Of a DNA stretch of 64,000 nt, positions 22,243-32,439 are shown in pieces. The notes beneath the pieces are model-generated. The model saw only the letters and a program-made list of their open reading frames with translations, did no database searches and had not been told where the DNA came from. How positions within the stretch are numbered: position 1 is the stretch's first letter; each line of letters opens with the position of its first letter. The translations under genes and the position numbers were made by a program. The stretch comes from Cephalotus follicularis (lineage: Eukaryota > Streptophyta > Magnoliopsida > Oxalidales > Cephalotaceae), in assembly GCA_001972305.1 (NCBI GenBank), contig BDDD01001672.1, positions 165,315-229,314 of the forward strand, in the 5' to 3' direction.

Positions 22243-23374
22243 ATTTTTATTAAGTCAAAATGCATTTTAAAAATATTTTTTAAATATCTCTCTCTCAATC
22301 TCTATCACACTCTCTCCCACCAATCTCTCCCATATCTCCCTTTTCTTCATCTTACAATGCACGACTCGTGCGTTTTGGGCAGAAAAGAGACGCACATGGC
22401 GTCTGGTACGCACGGGTGCGCAATCCGGCCAGAGGAGAGACCGGCGCTTCGCGCCGGAGGCCATGAGAAGGCGAGCGACCATCCCTGGTAAGAGTTCTCC
22501 CTTCTCTCTCCTGTTTTCTCCCTTCTTCTCCCCCGTTTCTCCCTCTCGGCCGTCTGTATTTTTTGGTCGATTCTTGCTCCCGGCGTCTCTTCCACCGCCT
22601 TTGATCACAGTGGGTGGAGCCAATCAATGGCTCTATCCATTTTGATCTTTGTTTTGCGTTTCCCAGTCGTTTTCCGGCCGTTTTGCATTTTCCGAGTCAC
22701 GGCGAGTCTTGGGTTGGGTGTGTCAAGCTGGTGTCGCTGAGTCGTTTGGTGGCTTGGCGGCCTCTGATGACGAACGGCGAGTCAACCCCGTGACTCGCCA
22801 CCGGCCGTTCTCTGCCTTCCAGGGTGAGTCTCGCTGAGTCTCGGCCACCGGTGCGTTCGTCGTGGTGTTAGCGTCCACATATGTCAAGGCCGGTCAATGG
22901 CGAGTTGACCGAGACTCACTGAGTCCGAACCCACTGAGTCACCGCCGCTGGCCACCGTGTTCCATCGTGGTCCGGGCGTGTCTCCTCCAGATTCGGTTTG
23001 AGCAGATTTTTTGGAGTCCGTTAGTGTCAAGATTGGACCAAACGTGTACTGTCCGAAAATCGGTGGTGTTACCGGTGACCGGCAGTTGCTACTGCAAGCG
23101 TGTAGCAGCAAAGTGATGGAGCCTCCAACGTTGGTATGATTGCTTCACTCTTACTTTTACTGTTACCGACATGTGTTCAATTTATCTTTTTGTGCATGCT
23201 TGTTCTTGTTTTAGTTTGCCTGTTCATTAAACGGAGATCCTAGGCATATTGAATTTGGTACTAAGATGTAAGTGTGGATCAGACTTTCAGTCTTGGCGTT
23301 TTTGAAAAATTAAAATTATACACACTTGCGTCCTAGGACCAAATCAACTGGGAACCGTTGCCAGGTTTCCAACA
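20756..23374 (+). repeat. Copia-1 3' LTR
   Basis: This 2619-bp LTR is complete and follows a purine-rich tract (GGCCAAGTGGGAGAT, 20741-20755). It pairs with 1723-4247 plus 15557-15686. It contains a (GA)14 microsatellite at 22211-22238 that is much shorter in the other LTR. It ends at 23374 and is followed by the GTAAT duplication. Confidence 0.93.
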
Positions 23375-23379
23375 GTAAT

Positions 23380-23779
23380 ATCCTGCCAACCCCAGAAAAC
23401 TGCGTACCTCTAAAACGTTTATGGGTCGCCCCAAAGCAAGCACAACTTCCACTTTCTTCGGGTCTACCTCAATGCCCTGACCCGAATTCACATGCTAGGG
23501 AAATACAACTCTGTCCAGCCAAAATTCACATTTACTAAGCTTGGCATATAATAGATGATCCCTCAACATCTGCAAAACATTCTCAATTGCTCACAATGAT
23601 CTGCCTGACTGCGAGACTATACAATCACATCATCAATAAACACCACTACAAAACTGTCTACAAAGGGCTGAAAAACTCTATTCATCAGATCCATAAATGT
23701 TGCCGGCACATTAGTCAGCCCAAATGGCATGGCCGAGGTCTCATAGTGGCCATATCTTGTTCTGAAAGCCATTTTTGGT
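23380..23779 (-). pseudogene. Gypsy-A reverse transcriptase, middle segment
   Basis: Between Copia-1 and Copia-2 the minus strand carries RT palm and thumb. [11 protein letters not shown] lies at the right end, [10 protein letters not shown] with both catalytic Asp residues lies near 23620-23640, and GLAGYY lies at the left end. A stop follows FIDDVIV. Both ends are cut by insertions, and the frame resumes on the far sides. Confidence 0.85.
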
Positions 23780-24389
23780 ATATCTGTTAGATATAGTGAC
23801 CCGACAAGCCATTAGATGGATTGTCATGTTATATCTTACCATGTATGGAACAATCTTTTTCCTTATATATGATGCGTGCTAAAATTGTTATGGCTATATC
23901 ACTTGTATTTTATCACATAATTGAAGTAGTTTATTAATTATCTACTTATACTAGTGATGCCCTGACATAAGGTTGGATGCCTGGCATGGAGGCTGCGAGA
24001 CTGGTTACCTTATTCCTTATGTCAAACTTGTTCCAAGTCATAGGTTCACTTTGTGGACATTAGTGAATCGGATAGACTTGCGCGTATGTTGCCTGCTCAT
24101 GGAATCGGGGGATGGATTCTCTCACTACCATCTGTGTTGGACACTAGGGCAAATACGGGGTGCGCGCTGGGAGCGTGTACACTGNCTCTCGTTCTAACCA
24201 AGATTTTAAAGGGTCCCTGCCTTATAATGATTGGATCTTTAATATGTTGGACATATTAAGTCGTGGTGTAAAATATCGGTTGTGTGGATTTTGCATTTTG
24301 TGGAAACACATATGCTTGATCTTACTTAACCAATATTGGAAGGGTAGATGTGAACACTAAAAGAGTTAGACTCTTTATGCTTCACTGGC

Positions 24390-24530
24390 GAGAAGGCGTC
24401 GATGTCTTTTAGAAAGACGTCGATGCTTAACTCATGGAAAGACATTCATGTCTTTTAGAAAGCGTCGATGTCTTTAGTGCCACATTGCATAGGCGTCCAC
24501 GTCCTTTGGAAGGCGTCGACGTCTTTGACC
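24390..24530. repeat. GTCGACG mini-hairpin array, Copia-2 LTR
   Basis: Words of the form GCGTCGATGTC and AAGACGTCGATGC recur about every 25 bases and in alternating sense. One pair forms a perfect hairpin: AAAGACAT (24438-24445) and ATGTCTTT (24448-24455). Differences between copies are mostly C/T or A/G, which keep G-U pairing in RNA. Confidence 0.65.
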
Positions 24531-25057
24531 AGAACGTGCAGGCTGTTCACGAGCTCACTTCGTGGGCACGATTTCTCTCTCATCTCCAGCAACCATCTCC
24601 TGTTCTTGCACATTTTAGAAACTTGAGAATCATGGCTTCGGACTCCCAGGGAGTGAAGGCCATGATCCTAAGTGAATGGAAGATTGGGAGAGAGAATTAA
24701 AAGGCTTGTAAAAAGGCATTTTTCTGAAGAAAGAAGAGTGTGGAAAAATTGGAGTTTTGCTGGGCAAGAGGCTTCGATTCTCTCTGCAGATTGTGTGTTC
24801 CCTTTATTTGATATACACCAAGCAAGAGCTTATCTAGGGTTGATTGATCATTGACTTCATTGGTCAATATCAATTTACCTTTTCTAAGCTAAGTGTGAGA
24901 GTGAGAGTTTATACACTTGGATGCTGGTTGGGTTACTTGTTGTTCCTGAGGTTTGGAGAACATCAAAGGGAATCTACTCAAGCTTGTAGCGGCAAAGAAA
25001 GAAGGAGCCTTCACCCGCTGTATAAATTCTTGGTCCTTCTCTTCTTGCCATGCTTGT

Positions 25058-25085
25058 GTGTCACCATAGTTTGCTATGGTGACAC
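25058..25085. repeat. Perfect 12-bp hairpin near Copia-2 LTR end
   Basis: GTGTCACCATAG and CTATGGTGACAC flank the loop TTTG. The same structure is intact in the 3' LTR remnant at 26674-26701. Its position near the 3' end of the LTR would suit a transcript-end or R-region structure, which is inference. Confidence 0.75.
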
Positions 25086-25262
25086 CAATTCAATTTAGTT
25101 GATGTTGTGGTGATCCATGTGGTCTGTGGACGTGCCATAATGGATTGGTTATGTTTTATTGGGTGTTCCTCTGCTGCCATGATTGTTTATTTTGTTTTAT
25201 TCTACACCCTTACACCCTTTGTCCATTTTGACAGTGGTTTCGGTTTAGTCTGATTCCATCTG

Positions 25263-25274
25263 TGGTGTCAGAGC
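25263..25274 (+). other. Copia-2 primer-binding site
   Basis: TGGTGTCAGAGC has one mismatch to the initiator tRNA-Met site. It follows the LTR end by a few bases and confirms the plus orientation. Confidence 0.8.
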
Positions 25275-26585
25275 GTCCCACACCATCCTTAATTGAATAT
25301 GTACGCCTTAGATGATGTACTGATTAATAGTTTAATCATCGGATGTGTTTTGTGATCAAACAAAATTTTCTAAGTGCTTTCATGAAAATTGCATGAAATT
25401 TGATTTCATTGTGTTTTTATGCTGGCAATGTTGTTTAAATGTGTTTATAATTAAGTTTGGAACATGCATAGTGCATTTTGGAATGCCAGAATGGTATTCC
25501 ATAGTCTAAACCATTGAATTCAGCATTTTTCGAAATGCAGAAAATGCCCAGGGGGCTAAAGACGTCGACTTCCTTGGTTGACGTCGATGTCATGTTCAAA
25601 TTCCTAGGAAAGACATCGACGTTCTTGATAGACGTCGATGTCTGGTTCATATATTTGTGAAACGTGTCGATGTTCATGTTGGACGTCAACGCCTTTTTCA
25701 ACTGTTCTTGAGAAACGCATTGATGCTCTGTTTTTTGCATCGATGCCTTGTTCATGGTTTTCCAGAAAACACGTCGATGCCTTTTGGAAAGGCGTCGACG
25801 TCTTTTATAAAAAAAAAAACTGGTTTTGATAAAATTGAATTTTATACATTTTGGCACTTGGAAGATTAAAAATCATTGCTTGATTTAGTGGGAGTTTGAT
25901 CAATTAACAATCATTGAATTAAATTGTGTAATTCGTTATCATATATGGCATTTGTTTTATTTGTAGTTTCATTATATTGGATATAATATAGATCTTATGC
26001 ACAATGGATGGCCCGAAAAGGACATAGACCTAGTTTATGGTTTTCTTTGTGTGGATGGTTTTGATTTATTTATTATCTTTAAAGGTCTGTAATAAGGTGC
26101 CTGCGTGCACCATTTATTTTTCCTTACTTTTGTAATTTCTCCGTGTTATTTTAAATGTAAATTTCTTTTCGAAAATGTATTGTTCCTTTTGTAAAAGAAG
26201 ACCTTGCAAGGAGAGATCGAGGAAAGGAGAAATGAAGTACAAGACTTTTGAAGGCCATGTATGCATGCTTAATGTTGTAATAAATAGATTTAAATCTTTA
26301 CACCTAGGAAGACCTTGTAATGACTTTGGGCTCAAGTCATTGCATAATATTGTCCTTGCCAAGATCCATTGACATATTTTAGAAATATGTCCAAGGTGCA
26401 TAAGATACTCGTATTGCATGATAAGCCGTTATTAATTGGAATTGGCTAATATAACCAATGAATTAATTAATGGCTTGGTAATTAAAACTTGAGACCGCAA
26501 ATTCCCTCAATTCAATAATAAGTCTTAACGAAGGAACCCATGGAGTGGTTCCCCGTGGCCTTCCACAATTTTCGTTGAGTAGTGT
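25275..26585 (+). other. Copia-2 internal region, non-coding
   Basis: No gag or pol frame is seen. Positions 25560-25805 hold a second GTCGACG mini-hairpin array. Positions 25980-26580 match the Copia-1 leader (15950-16600) in order and orientation. The right end runs directly into the truncated 3' LTR, so a deletion endpoint lies at about 26585. Confidence 0.7.
25560..25805. repeat. GTCGACG mini-hairpin array, Copia-2 internal
   Basis: About ten copies of a GACGTCGATGTC-like word lie in alternating sense. AGACATCGACGT (25611-25622) and ACGTCGATGTCT (25632-25643) form a perfect 12-bp stem with a 9-base loop. CGTCGATGCCTTT (25772-25784) and AAAGGCGTCGACG (25788-25800) form a 13-bp stem with a single G-T pair around the loop TGG. 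Confidence 0.7.
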
Positions 26586-26877
26586 TCCTGACTCAAGCTT
26601 GTAGCGGCAAAGAAAGAAGGAGCCTTCACCCGCTGGTATAAATTCTTGGTCCTTCTCTTCTTGCCATGCTTGTGTGTCACCATAGTTTGCTATGGTGACA
26701 CCAATTCAATTTAGTTGATGTTGTGATGATCCATGTGGTATGTGGACGTGCCATAATGGATTGGTTATGTTTTATTGGGTGTTCTTCCGCTGCCATGATT
26801 GTTTATTTTGTTTTATTCTACACCCTTACACCCTTTGTCCATTTTGACATTGGTTTCGGTTTAGTCCGATTCCCTCA
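26586..26877 (+). repeat. Copia-2 3' LTR, truncated
   Basis: This is nearly identical to 24970-25259, with roughly nine differences by eye. The first 1.2 kb of the LTR is missing. It ends CA at 26877 directly before the ATATC duplication. Confidence 0.85.
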
Positions 26878-26882
26878 ATATC

Positions 26883-27900
26883 CTGTTTCTGAATCCTCAA
26901 CTGATGATACCCAGGTTGAAGATGTATCTTCGAGAACACACAAGCCCCCCGAAGCTGATCAAACAGATCATCAATACGCGGTAAGGGATATTTTTTACGT
27001 ATTGTGACCTTATTCATCTACCTGTAATTAATACACAACCGGAGGGTACCATCCTTCTTCTTAACAAACAATACTGGATCATCCTAGGGAGAACTGCTGG
27101 GTTTTACGAATCCCTTCTCCAGTAACTCCTGTAATTGCACCTTTAATTCTTTCAACTGAACGTGTGCCATCTTGTAAGGTGTGGGAGATATAGGGACTAT
27201 ACCAGGAATCAACTCTATCGCCAAATCAGTCTCCCTCTCTTGTGGTAGTCCATGTAAGTTTTCCAGAAACCCATCCGGAAACACACATACTACAGGTATA
27301 TCCTCTAATCTTGGCACAGACATCCCAGTGTCCACCACATGAGCCAGATATCCATGACCACCTGCCTGCAAAATCTTATGTGCTGCCATAGCTGAGATTA
27401 CTCTTCTTAGCATAGTGCATTGCTCGCACATCAACTCCATACTGGATCGATCGGGCATACGGAAAGTGACTTCTCTCCTGAAATAATCCAATAGTGCCCA
27501 ATGAATTGTCAGCCTGTCCATACCTAGCATAACATTAAAATCAATGATATGAAAAGGGATAAGATCTGTAGGGAAACTCTGTCCTCTAACTATAACATCA
27601 CAGCTCCTGTACACCTGATCTACCTGAAAAGATTGTCTCGTAGGGACTTATACTACAATGCTGACATCCAAGGGAGTCAGCTCCCGATCAGCATAAATAC
27701 AAAATGTTTGAGCAATGAATGATAAGGTAGATCCCGTGTAAAATAAAACTACAACATCCTTTCAAAAGATAGTTCCCATACCTACTACCATATCAAGAGC
27801 TGCCAAGGCCTCATCTCTGGACAAAGCATATACTGTGGAGGTCGGAGCAGGTCTACCCTTCTACCTGCCACTGCCAACTCTTGAAGTACCAGCCTGCGGT
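26883..27900 (-). pseudogene. Gypsy-A protease and RT start, decayed
   Basis: Positions 27700-27900 encode the protease region (TVYALSRDEALAALD, then FYTGSTLSFIAQTF). The usual active site is D-T-G, but here the Asp is Tyr. Positions 27084-27614 are one open frame: protease end (FNVMLGMDRL), linker, and the RT N-terminal motif ELKVQLQELLEKGFVKPSSSP. Positions 26883-27017 continue RT ([28 protein letters not shown]). Between 27018 and 27083 the RT stretch for VLFVKKKDG and MCIDYR is readable but broken. Copia-2 is inserted at 26882. Confidence 0.85.
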
Positions 27901-29192
27901 GTAATAATTATGTCCTCGGCATTCCTGATTGCTTTGCTATATGTACTGCCCCTCTGCCCGTAGGCTATCTATTTGTAGGAACCGGTCCCAGTGTCGCTGT
28001 TGTGCTCTGCGGTGCATGCCGACACTGCCTCCTAATATGTTCGGTCTGACCAAATCGGGAACAAACTAGTATACCACTACTGCACTCCCCAAAATGAAAC
28101 TATCCTCACCTCCAACATTTTTGTGGCTGCGAAGAAACTGGTACACTATGAGTGCTGGTCTACCTATCACCTTGATAAGACCTCTCCTTCATACCAATAG
28201 TAAATGAGGTCTGCATCTGCAGTTGGGAGAATGCTCTTCGCCCCTCTGATCTGGTAGGTCTCGGCTCTTCCCATTAGCAGATCCACTGGTAGGCCGGGGT
28301 CCCCATCGTCTCTGACCCCTGGAGGAACTCTCCCCTTTCTCAAAACGTTATGCAAGCCATTTCCGAGCCTGATCCTGTCGGATTCTCTGGTCAGATATTT
28401 TTTGCTCCACTCTATTTGCAGACACCACTAAATCACCGAAGACAGTCCAATGGGTGACTGCTATTGTATGTCTGATCTCAGGTCTCAGCCCTTCTAAGAA
28501 TTTCTGGCACCTCTCAGACTAATCTGCTTCTAAGCCATGAGCATAATGGGACAGCTCCATAAATTTGTACTCATACTGTATCACCGTCATATTTCCCGGA
28601 CGCGGATGAATAAACTTTCTCCTCCTCTCTTAGAAATATGTGGGAGGAAAGAAATGCCGACAAAACTCTGGTCCAAATAGATCCCATGTAATATATGTTG
28701 GATCCTCATATTTGGCCCTAAGGGCCTCCCACTAGTGAAGGGTACCCTTTTCCATCAGCAAGGATGCATGCCCAACTCTCGAATCATCGGTAACCCCAAT
28801 ATACTCAAATATCGTCTCCAGACGACTCAACCACGCCTCTGCGTCTACTGGATCTCTCGTCCATTCAAATGATGTGGCTCCCAACCGCTGTATACGCTCT
28901 ATCGGTAAGGGCTGGGATCTAGAAGTCCCCCATGCCTGGGATAATAATGTGACTACGTTCATCAACTCAGATTGATCACCTGTAGTTGTTGGAGGAGGTG
29001 GTGGTCACAATGTGCAGCAAACCGCGCTGCTGGAATATTGGCGGCTGTCGTAGACTGCGCTACTTGCCTCTATATCCCAGGGTGTGCCTGCACTCCAGGC
29101 TCCAGAGGAGGTACATCCTGATCCATATATGGTCGAGAGGCTGTCCTCCTACCAGCTTTGCCACGTCCTTTACCATGACCACGGAGCACCAT
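27901..29192 (-). pseudogene. Gypsy-A gag, decayed
   Basis: The start is the ATG at 29192 (MVLRGHGKGRGKAGRR), 98 bp after the LTR and its primer-binding site. Positions 28732-28965 match a retrotransposon gag domain start (GATSFEWTRDPVDAEAWLSRLETIFEYI). The central part (28370-28730) and basic tail (28167-28355) are readable with several stops. A zinc-knuckle region is expected near 28000-28150 but is damaged. Confidence 0.75.
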
Positions 29193-29273
29193 TACCTTCA
29201 CATGCACTAACAAGATATTACTATTCATCATAAACTCTATATGAAATCCATGTAATGCATATCCCAAACCTAC

Positions 29274-29285
29274 GCTCTGATACCA
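29274..29285 (-). other. Gypsy-A primer-binding site
   Basis: The plus strand reads GCTCTGATACCA, the exact complement of TGGTATCAGAGC. It lies four bases inside the LTR at 29290. Confidence 0.9.
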
Positions 29286-29289
29286 AAAA

Positions 29290-30186
29290 TGACACGACCC
29301 GTCCCGCAAGGCCGTTACCCCACAAAATGAGCCGTGCTATCCTTTAAACCAACTAGGCACAGCATAACCTAATTTATTCTATACCTTTGGACTCCATTAT
29401 CTCATTAGTCACCACTTATTTACTAGTTATCATTTTAAATTCGTATTCCATGCAAAAAAATTCCTTTATTGGCCATATAATAATATTATAGAAAGGGTGG
29501 AAATTCTTGCAGAAAAACTACAAGAGTTACCCTAAAAATGCACCTATCCCAAATTTTCACCAGTAACTAAAACCAATATTTATATTTCCCCACTCCTGAA
29601 GGAGGAATCAGCAGTTGATTTATTTCAAATCCATCTCATGAATATCATAATCATTTAATGTATTCAATTGCATCATCGTTAACTACGCAACCATAATAAC
29701 TCAAATAAATCTATATTTCATTATAATTCTAAGAACCAAGCATAAACATAACAAAAATCCCATATGTCCCCATGCATGCATGTGATGTTGGCCAGAGCTG
29801 CCAGTGTAAGGTGCCTGAATCCCATGGCCTACCTCTAGGAGACTCAAATGCTATTGGACTGGTGGATTAGATGGATCATCAACTGATGCCTCAATTGAAA
29901 AAAATACAAATAAGAAGGGGTTAGTCAAAATGACTAAGTGACTTGGGACAAGTCATTCCCTGTTGCATCCATACAAGAAACTGGATACGGTGAATAAAAT
30001 ATATGCCATAATCAAAAGTATAGGCCATAAATATGATGGAATAAACCCATGAAAAGAACATAATCATCAACAATGCTTGATAATAGAAGCTCGTAACTCC
30101 ATAATTTAAATGAGTATACAATAAATATGTCCAGGCTATAAGCCCAAGATAAACACATGGAATCCTCTAGACAACCACACAGCTCA
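29290..30186 (-). repeat. Gypsy-A 5' LTR, first segment
   Basis: The LTR starts TGACACGACC on the plus strand and is AT-rich with no coding potential. It is interrupted at 30186 by Gypsy-B, with the last five bases GCTCA as target duplication. It continues at 44504. Confidence 0.88.
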
Positions 30187-30599
30187 TGTCACGACCAGTC
30201 CCTTAGGATAGCCACGTCGAACGAATCGCCCGGTAGGAAGGAGGAATTCCCCATCTCCTCTAAGCCAAAAACAGCGCCAAACAACGCCAAAACACATGGC
30301 AGGGAAGAAGCAAAGAAGGAAATGACATAACTGTAAATAAGCCCTTACATTTAAAACCATTCCAAAACTCACCGTTTAATTAAAGAGAACACATCAGCAC
30401 TGCCAAACGCACTGTTCCACTAAAGGAACATAACAGCCACTACCCAGATGCACCGTTCCACTAAAGGAACGTGCCAGGGAAGGGATCCAGGGCAGAGAAC
30501 GCAACACTACGTCTCACCAGGGGTCCCGGGGAGGGGATGCCAACATCACACAACACAACACAGCAAACACAAGCCAGGCCTCCATCCTAAGACATGCCT

Positions 30600-30800
30600 T
30601 CCCTAAACGAGCTGTCCTCGGGCATGTCCTCTTGGACATCCTCCCCGGGTATGTCTCCCAGGGAATGACCTCCCCCGGCATGACCTCCCCGGGCATTACC
30701 TCCCCGGGCATGCCATCCCCCGGCATGTCCTCCTTGGGCACGTCCTCCCTCGACAACACGTTCTCCTCGAACGTCTCCTCGGACAACATGTTCTCCTCGG
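30600..30800. repeat. CCCCGGGCATGACCTC tandem repeat, Gypsy-B LTR
   Basis: An imperfect 15-18 bp unit built on CCCGGGCATG is repeated about six times, then passes into TTCTCCTCGGACAACATG-like units. The other LTR has a shorter version at 42230-42375, so copy number changed after insertion. Confidence 0.7.
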
Positions 30801-31589
30801 ACAGAGCCTGATGACAAAGCCAGGCCACAACATAAACCATCCCAGTACTAACCCTGAGGTCAGGGCACGAACCCACAGGTTGACCCCCGCCCTGGGGAGA
30901 TCCCCCAACCTGCCCGAGCTCGGGTAACCTTCTCGATAAACAACAAAAGAACGTAACATAATGTTTCAAATAAAACCACAAGTTTCTCATCATAAAACAC
31001 AACAAATCATCTCAAAAATATATCATATTATCATTTCAAAATAAAATATATCTATTCACAAAAATATCATCCCATGCTCACAAGCCAAGGACCCATACAA
31101 AAGAATAACATATGCTCCCCAGGCTGGGGACCATACAACAAAAGAATACAACCCATATGCCCCCATGAATGCATGCAAGAACGAGCCCGTGAAGTCAGCA
31201 GCTATGCACGTCCCCCGCAGACTACCTTATCAACCCACAAGACTGCCCCGGCAGCCACAACAGCTTCCTATGCAAAACAACTGGGAGGGGATTAGTCCAA
31301 ATGACTAGTGAGCAAGAACAAGCATTCTCCAAAGCATCCACAACCACTGGACGCACAAGGAAAAGAAAATATCAAATCAAACCCCACTGGGCAAAACAGA
31401 ACAAGTCAGGAGATAAACAAAAGGAACACAAACTCAGCAATATCACAAGGCTCTACTCCTCAGAGTCTGCCAAAGGAAAAGAGAGTCAAATATCAATAAG
31501 TAGAGGATTCAAACAAATGATAACATCACAAGTAAAACAATTGTGCCCAAGATAAACAAGAGAAGAGGAATAACACCACAATATCCCGT

Positions 31590-31885
31590 GGTCAGCCGTC
31601 GTACCAGGCAAAACATACACACCAACCGCCATAGCAGGCAAAACATACACATCAACCGCCATACCAGGCAAACACACACATCTATCCAGGCCTCGCTTGC
31701 TCGAATCTATCCGGACCTCGTCCGCTAGTATCTATCCGGGCATTGCCCGCTATCCACCATAGTATCCGTGGTCTGTCGCCATACCAGGCCAAACACATAC
31801 TCCCACACCACCTATTCGGGCCTTGCCCGCTAGAATCTATCCGGACCTTGTCCTCTAGTATCTATCCGGGCCTTGCCCGCTAACC
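31590..31885. repeat. CCGGGCCTTGCCCG hairpin array, Gypsy-B LTR
   Basis: First, 31590-31680 repeats a 29-bp unit around CGCCATACCAGGCAAAACA. Then six units of about 25 bp follow, each with a five-base stem and three-base loop: CAGGC/GCTTG (31687-31699), CGGAC/GTCCG (31712-31724), CGGGC/GCCCG (31737-31749, 31817-31829, 31867-31879) and CGGAC/GTCCT (31842-31854). The paired bases change together while the outer sequence CTAT...CTAGTAT stays. Confidence 0.75.
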
Positions 31886-32439
31886 CAGGCGAAATGGAAA
31901 GGAACGGAGCACTCCCCTGCACTCAACGCAGCATACCATCATAGACAATAGTACATTGCAGATCCAGGGATGGAACCCGGGGGCAGTTCCCCAAAGCATC
32001 CCATCATAGACAATGAGAATACTAAGGAGAGTTGGTTCTCAGACGTACCCTTTACCACCGACCGAACCCATGCATCTGATCTGCACATCCAGTGCATTGC
32101 ATCCGTACATCCTCCCATTGCATCCCATCTGCACATCCCAGTGCATCCCACATCTCAGAGGAACCAAGAACAAAAGGAGAGATCGTCTGACACAAACGCA
32201 ACCGCCAGAGGAAGCAACATACATTCAACCCAAGAACCACCTGAGCTCTCAAGCTCTGCCAAGAACAGGATGACAACATAAACAAGGGTAACAGGGATCC
32301 AAATCCCACAGAAAACGTTCCACCAAAAGATAACAACAGGCACACGAGTTATCAAGTAATAGAAAGAAGAGAATGTCCCACTCACAAACCGCCTCAAGCT
32401 ACCGTCGACCAACCCCAAGATGCTCAGTCACAGCAATAG

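Larger units (their letters stand above)
1723..23374 (+). mobile_element. Copia-1: Ty1/copia element with 2.6-kb LTRs, split by a Tat insertion
   Basis: The element starts TGTTAGATTAGG and ends TTTCCAACA, and is flanked by a perfect GTAAT duplication (1718-1722 and 23375-23379). Its 5' LTR is 1723-4247 plus 15557-15686, because the Tat element landed inside it. Its 3' LTR is 20756-23374. The primer-binding site (TGCTATCAGAGC, 15689-15700) has one mismatch to the usual plant initiator tRNA-Met site. A purine-rich tract precedes the 3' LTR. The pol region is heavily decayed and only the integrase end, RT and RNase H are recognisable. By eye the first 90 bp of the two LTRs differ at about eight sites, so the insertion is old. 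Confidence 0.93.
23785..25259 (+). repeat. Copia-2 5' LTR
   Basis: The right boundary is placed by alignment with 26586-26877 and by the primer-binding site that follows. The exact last base is uncertain (25258-25260), because the terminal CA is altered here. The LTR carries a GTCGACG palindrome group (24390-24530) and, near its 3' end, a perfect hairpin (25058-25085). Confidence 0.82.
23785..26877 (+). mobile_element. Copia-2: short copia-type derivative without pol
   Basis: The element starts TGTTAGATATAG and ends TTCCCTCA, with a perfect ATATC duplication (23780-23784 and 26878-26882). It interrupts Gypsy-A RT. The left LTR is about 1475 bp (23785-25259), but only the last 290 bp of the right LTR remain (26586-26877). 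The internal 1.3 kb has no pol and is homologous to the leader of Copia-1. The element is non-autonomous, either from birth or through a deletion that removed most of the 3' LTR. There is one undetermined base (N) at 24185. Confidence 0.85.
30187..32439 (-). repeat. Gypsy-B 3' LTR, first segment
   Basis: This pairs with 41803-43990. It contains three kinds of internal short tandem repeat, listed separately, and several open frames such as PGEVMPGEV repeats on the minus strand. Those frames come from the repeats and are not called as genes. It is interrupted at 32439 by Gypsy-C. Confidence 0.9.

Noticed and set aside
22267-22623. 118-codon minus-strand frame that recurs at 3217-3570
   Set aside because: It recurs because both positions are in the two LTRs of Copia-1. 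The frame is low-complexity and overlaps other open frames on both strands.
30514-31005. 163-codon minus-strand frame with PGEVMPGEV repeats
   Set aside because: It arises from the CCCCGGGCATGACCTC tandem repeat in the Gypsy-B LTR and is altered in the other LTR copy.
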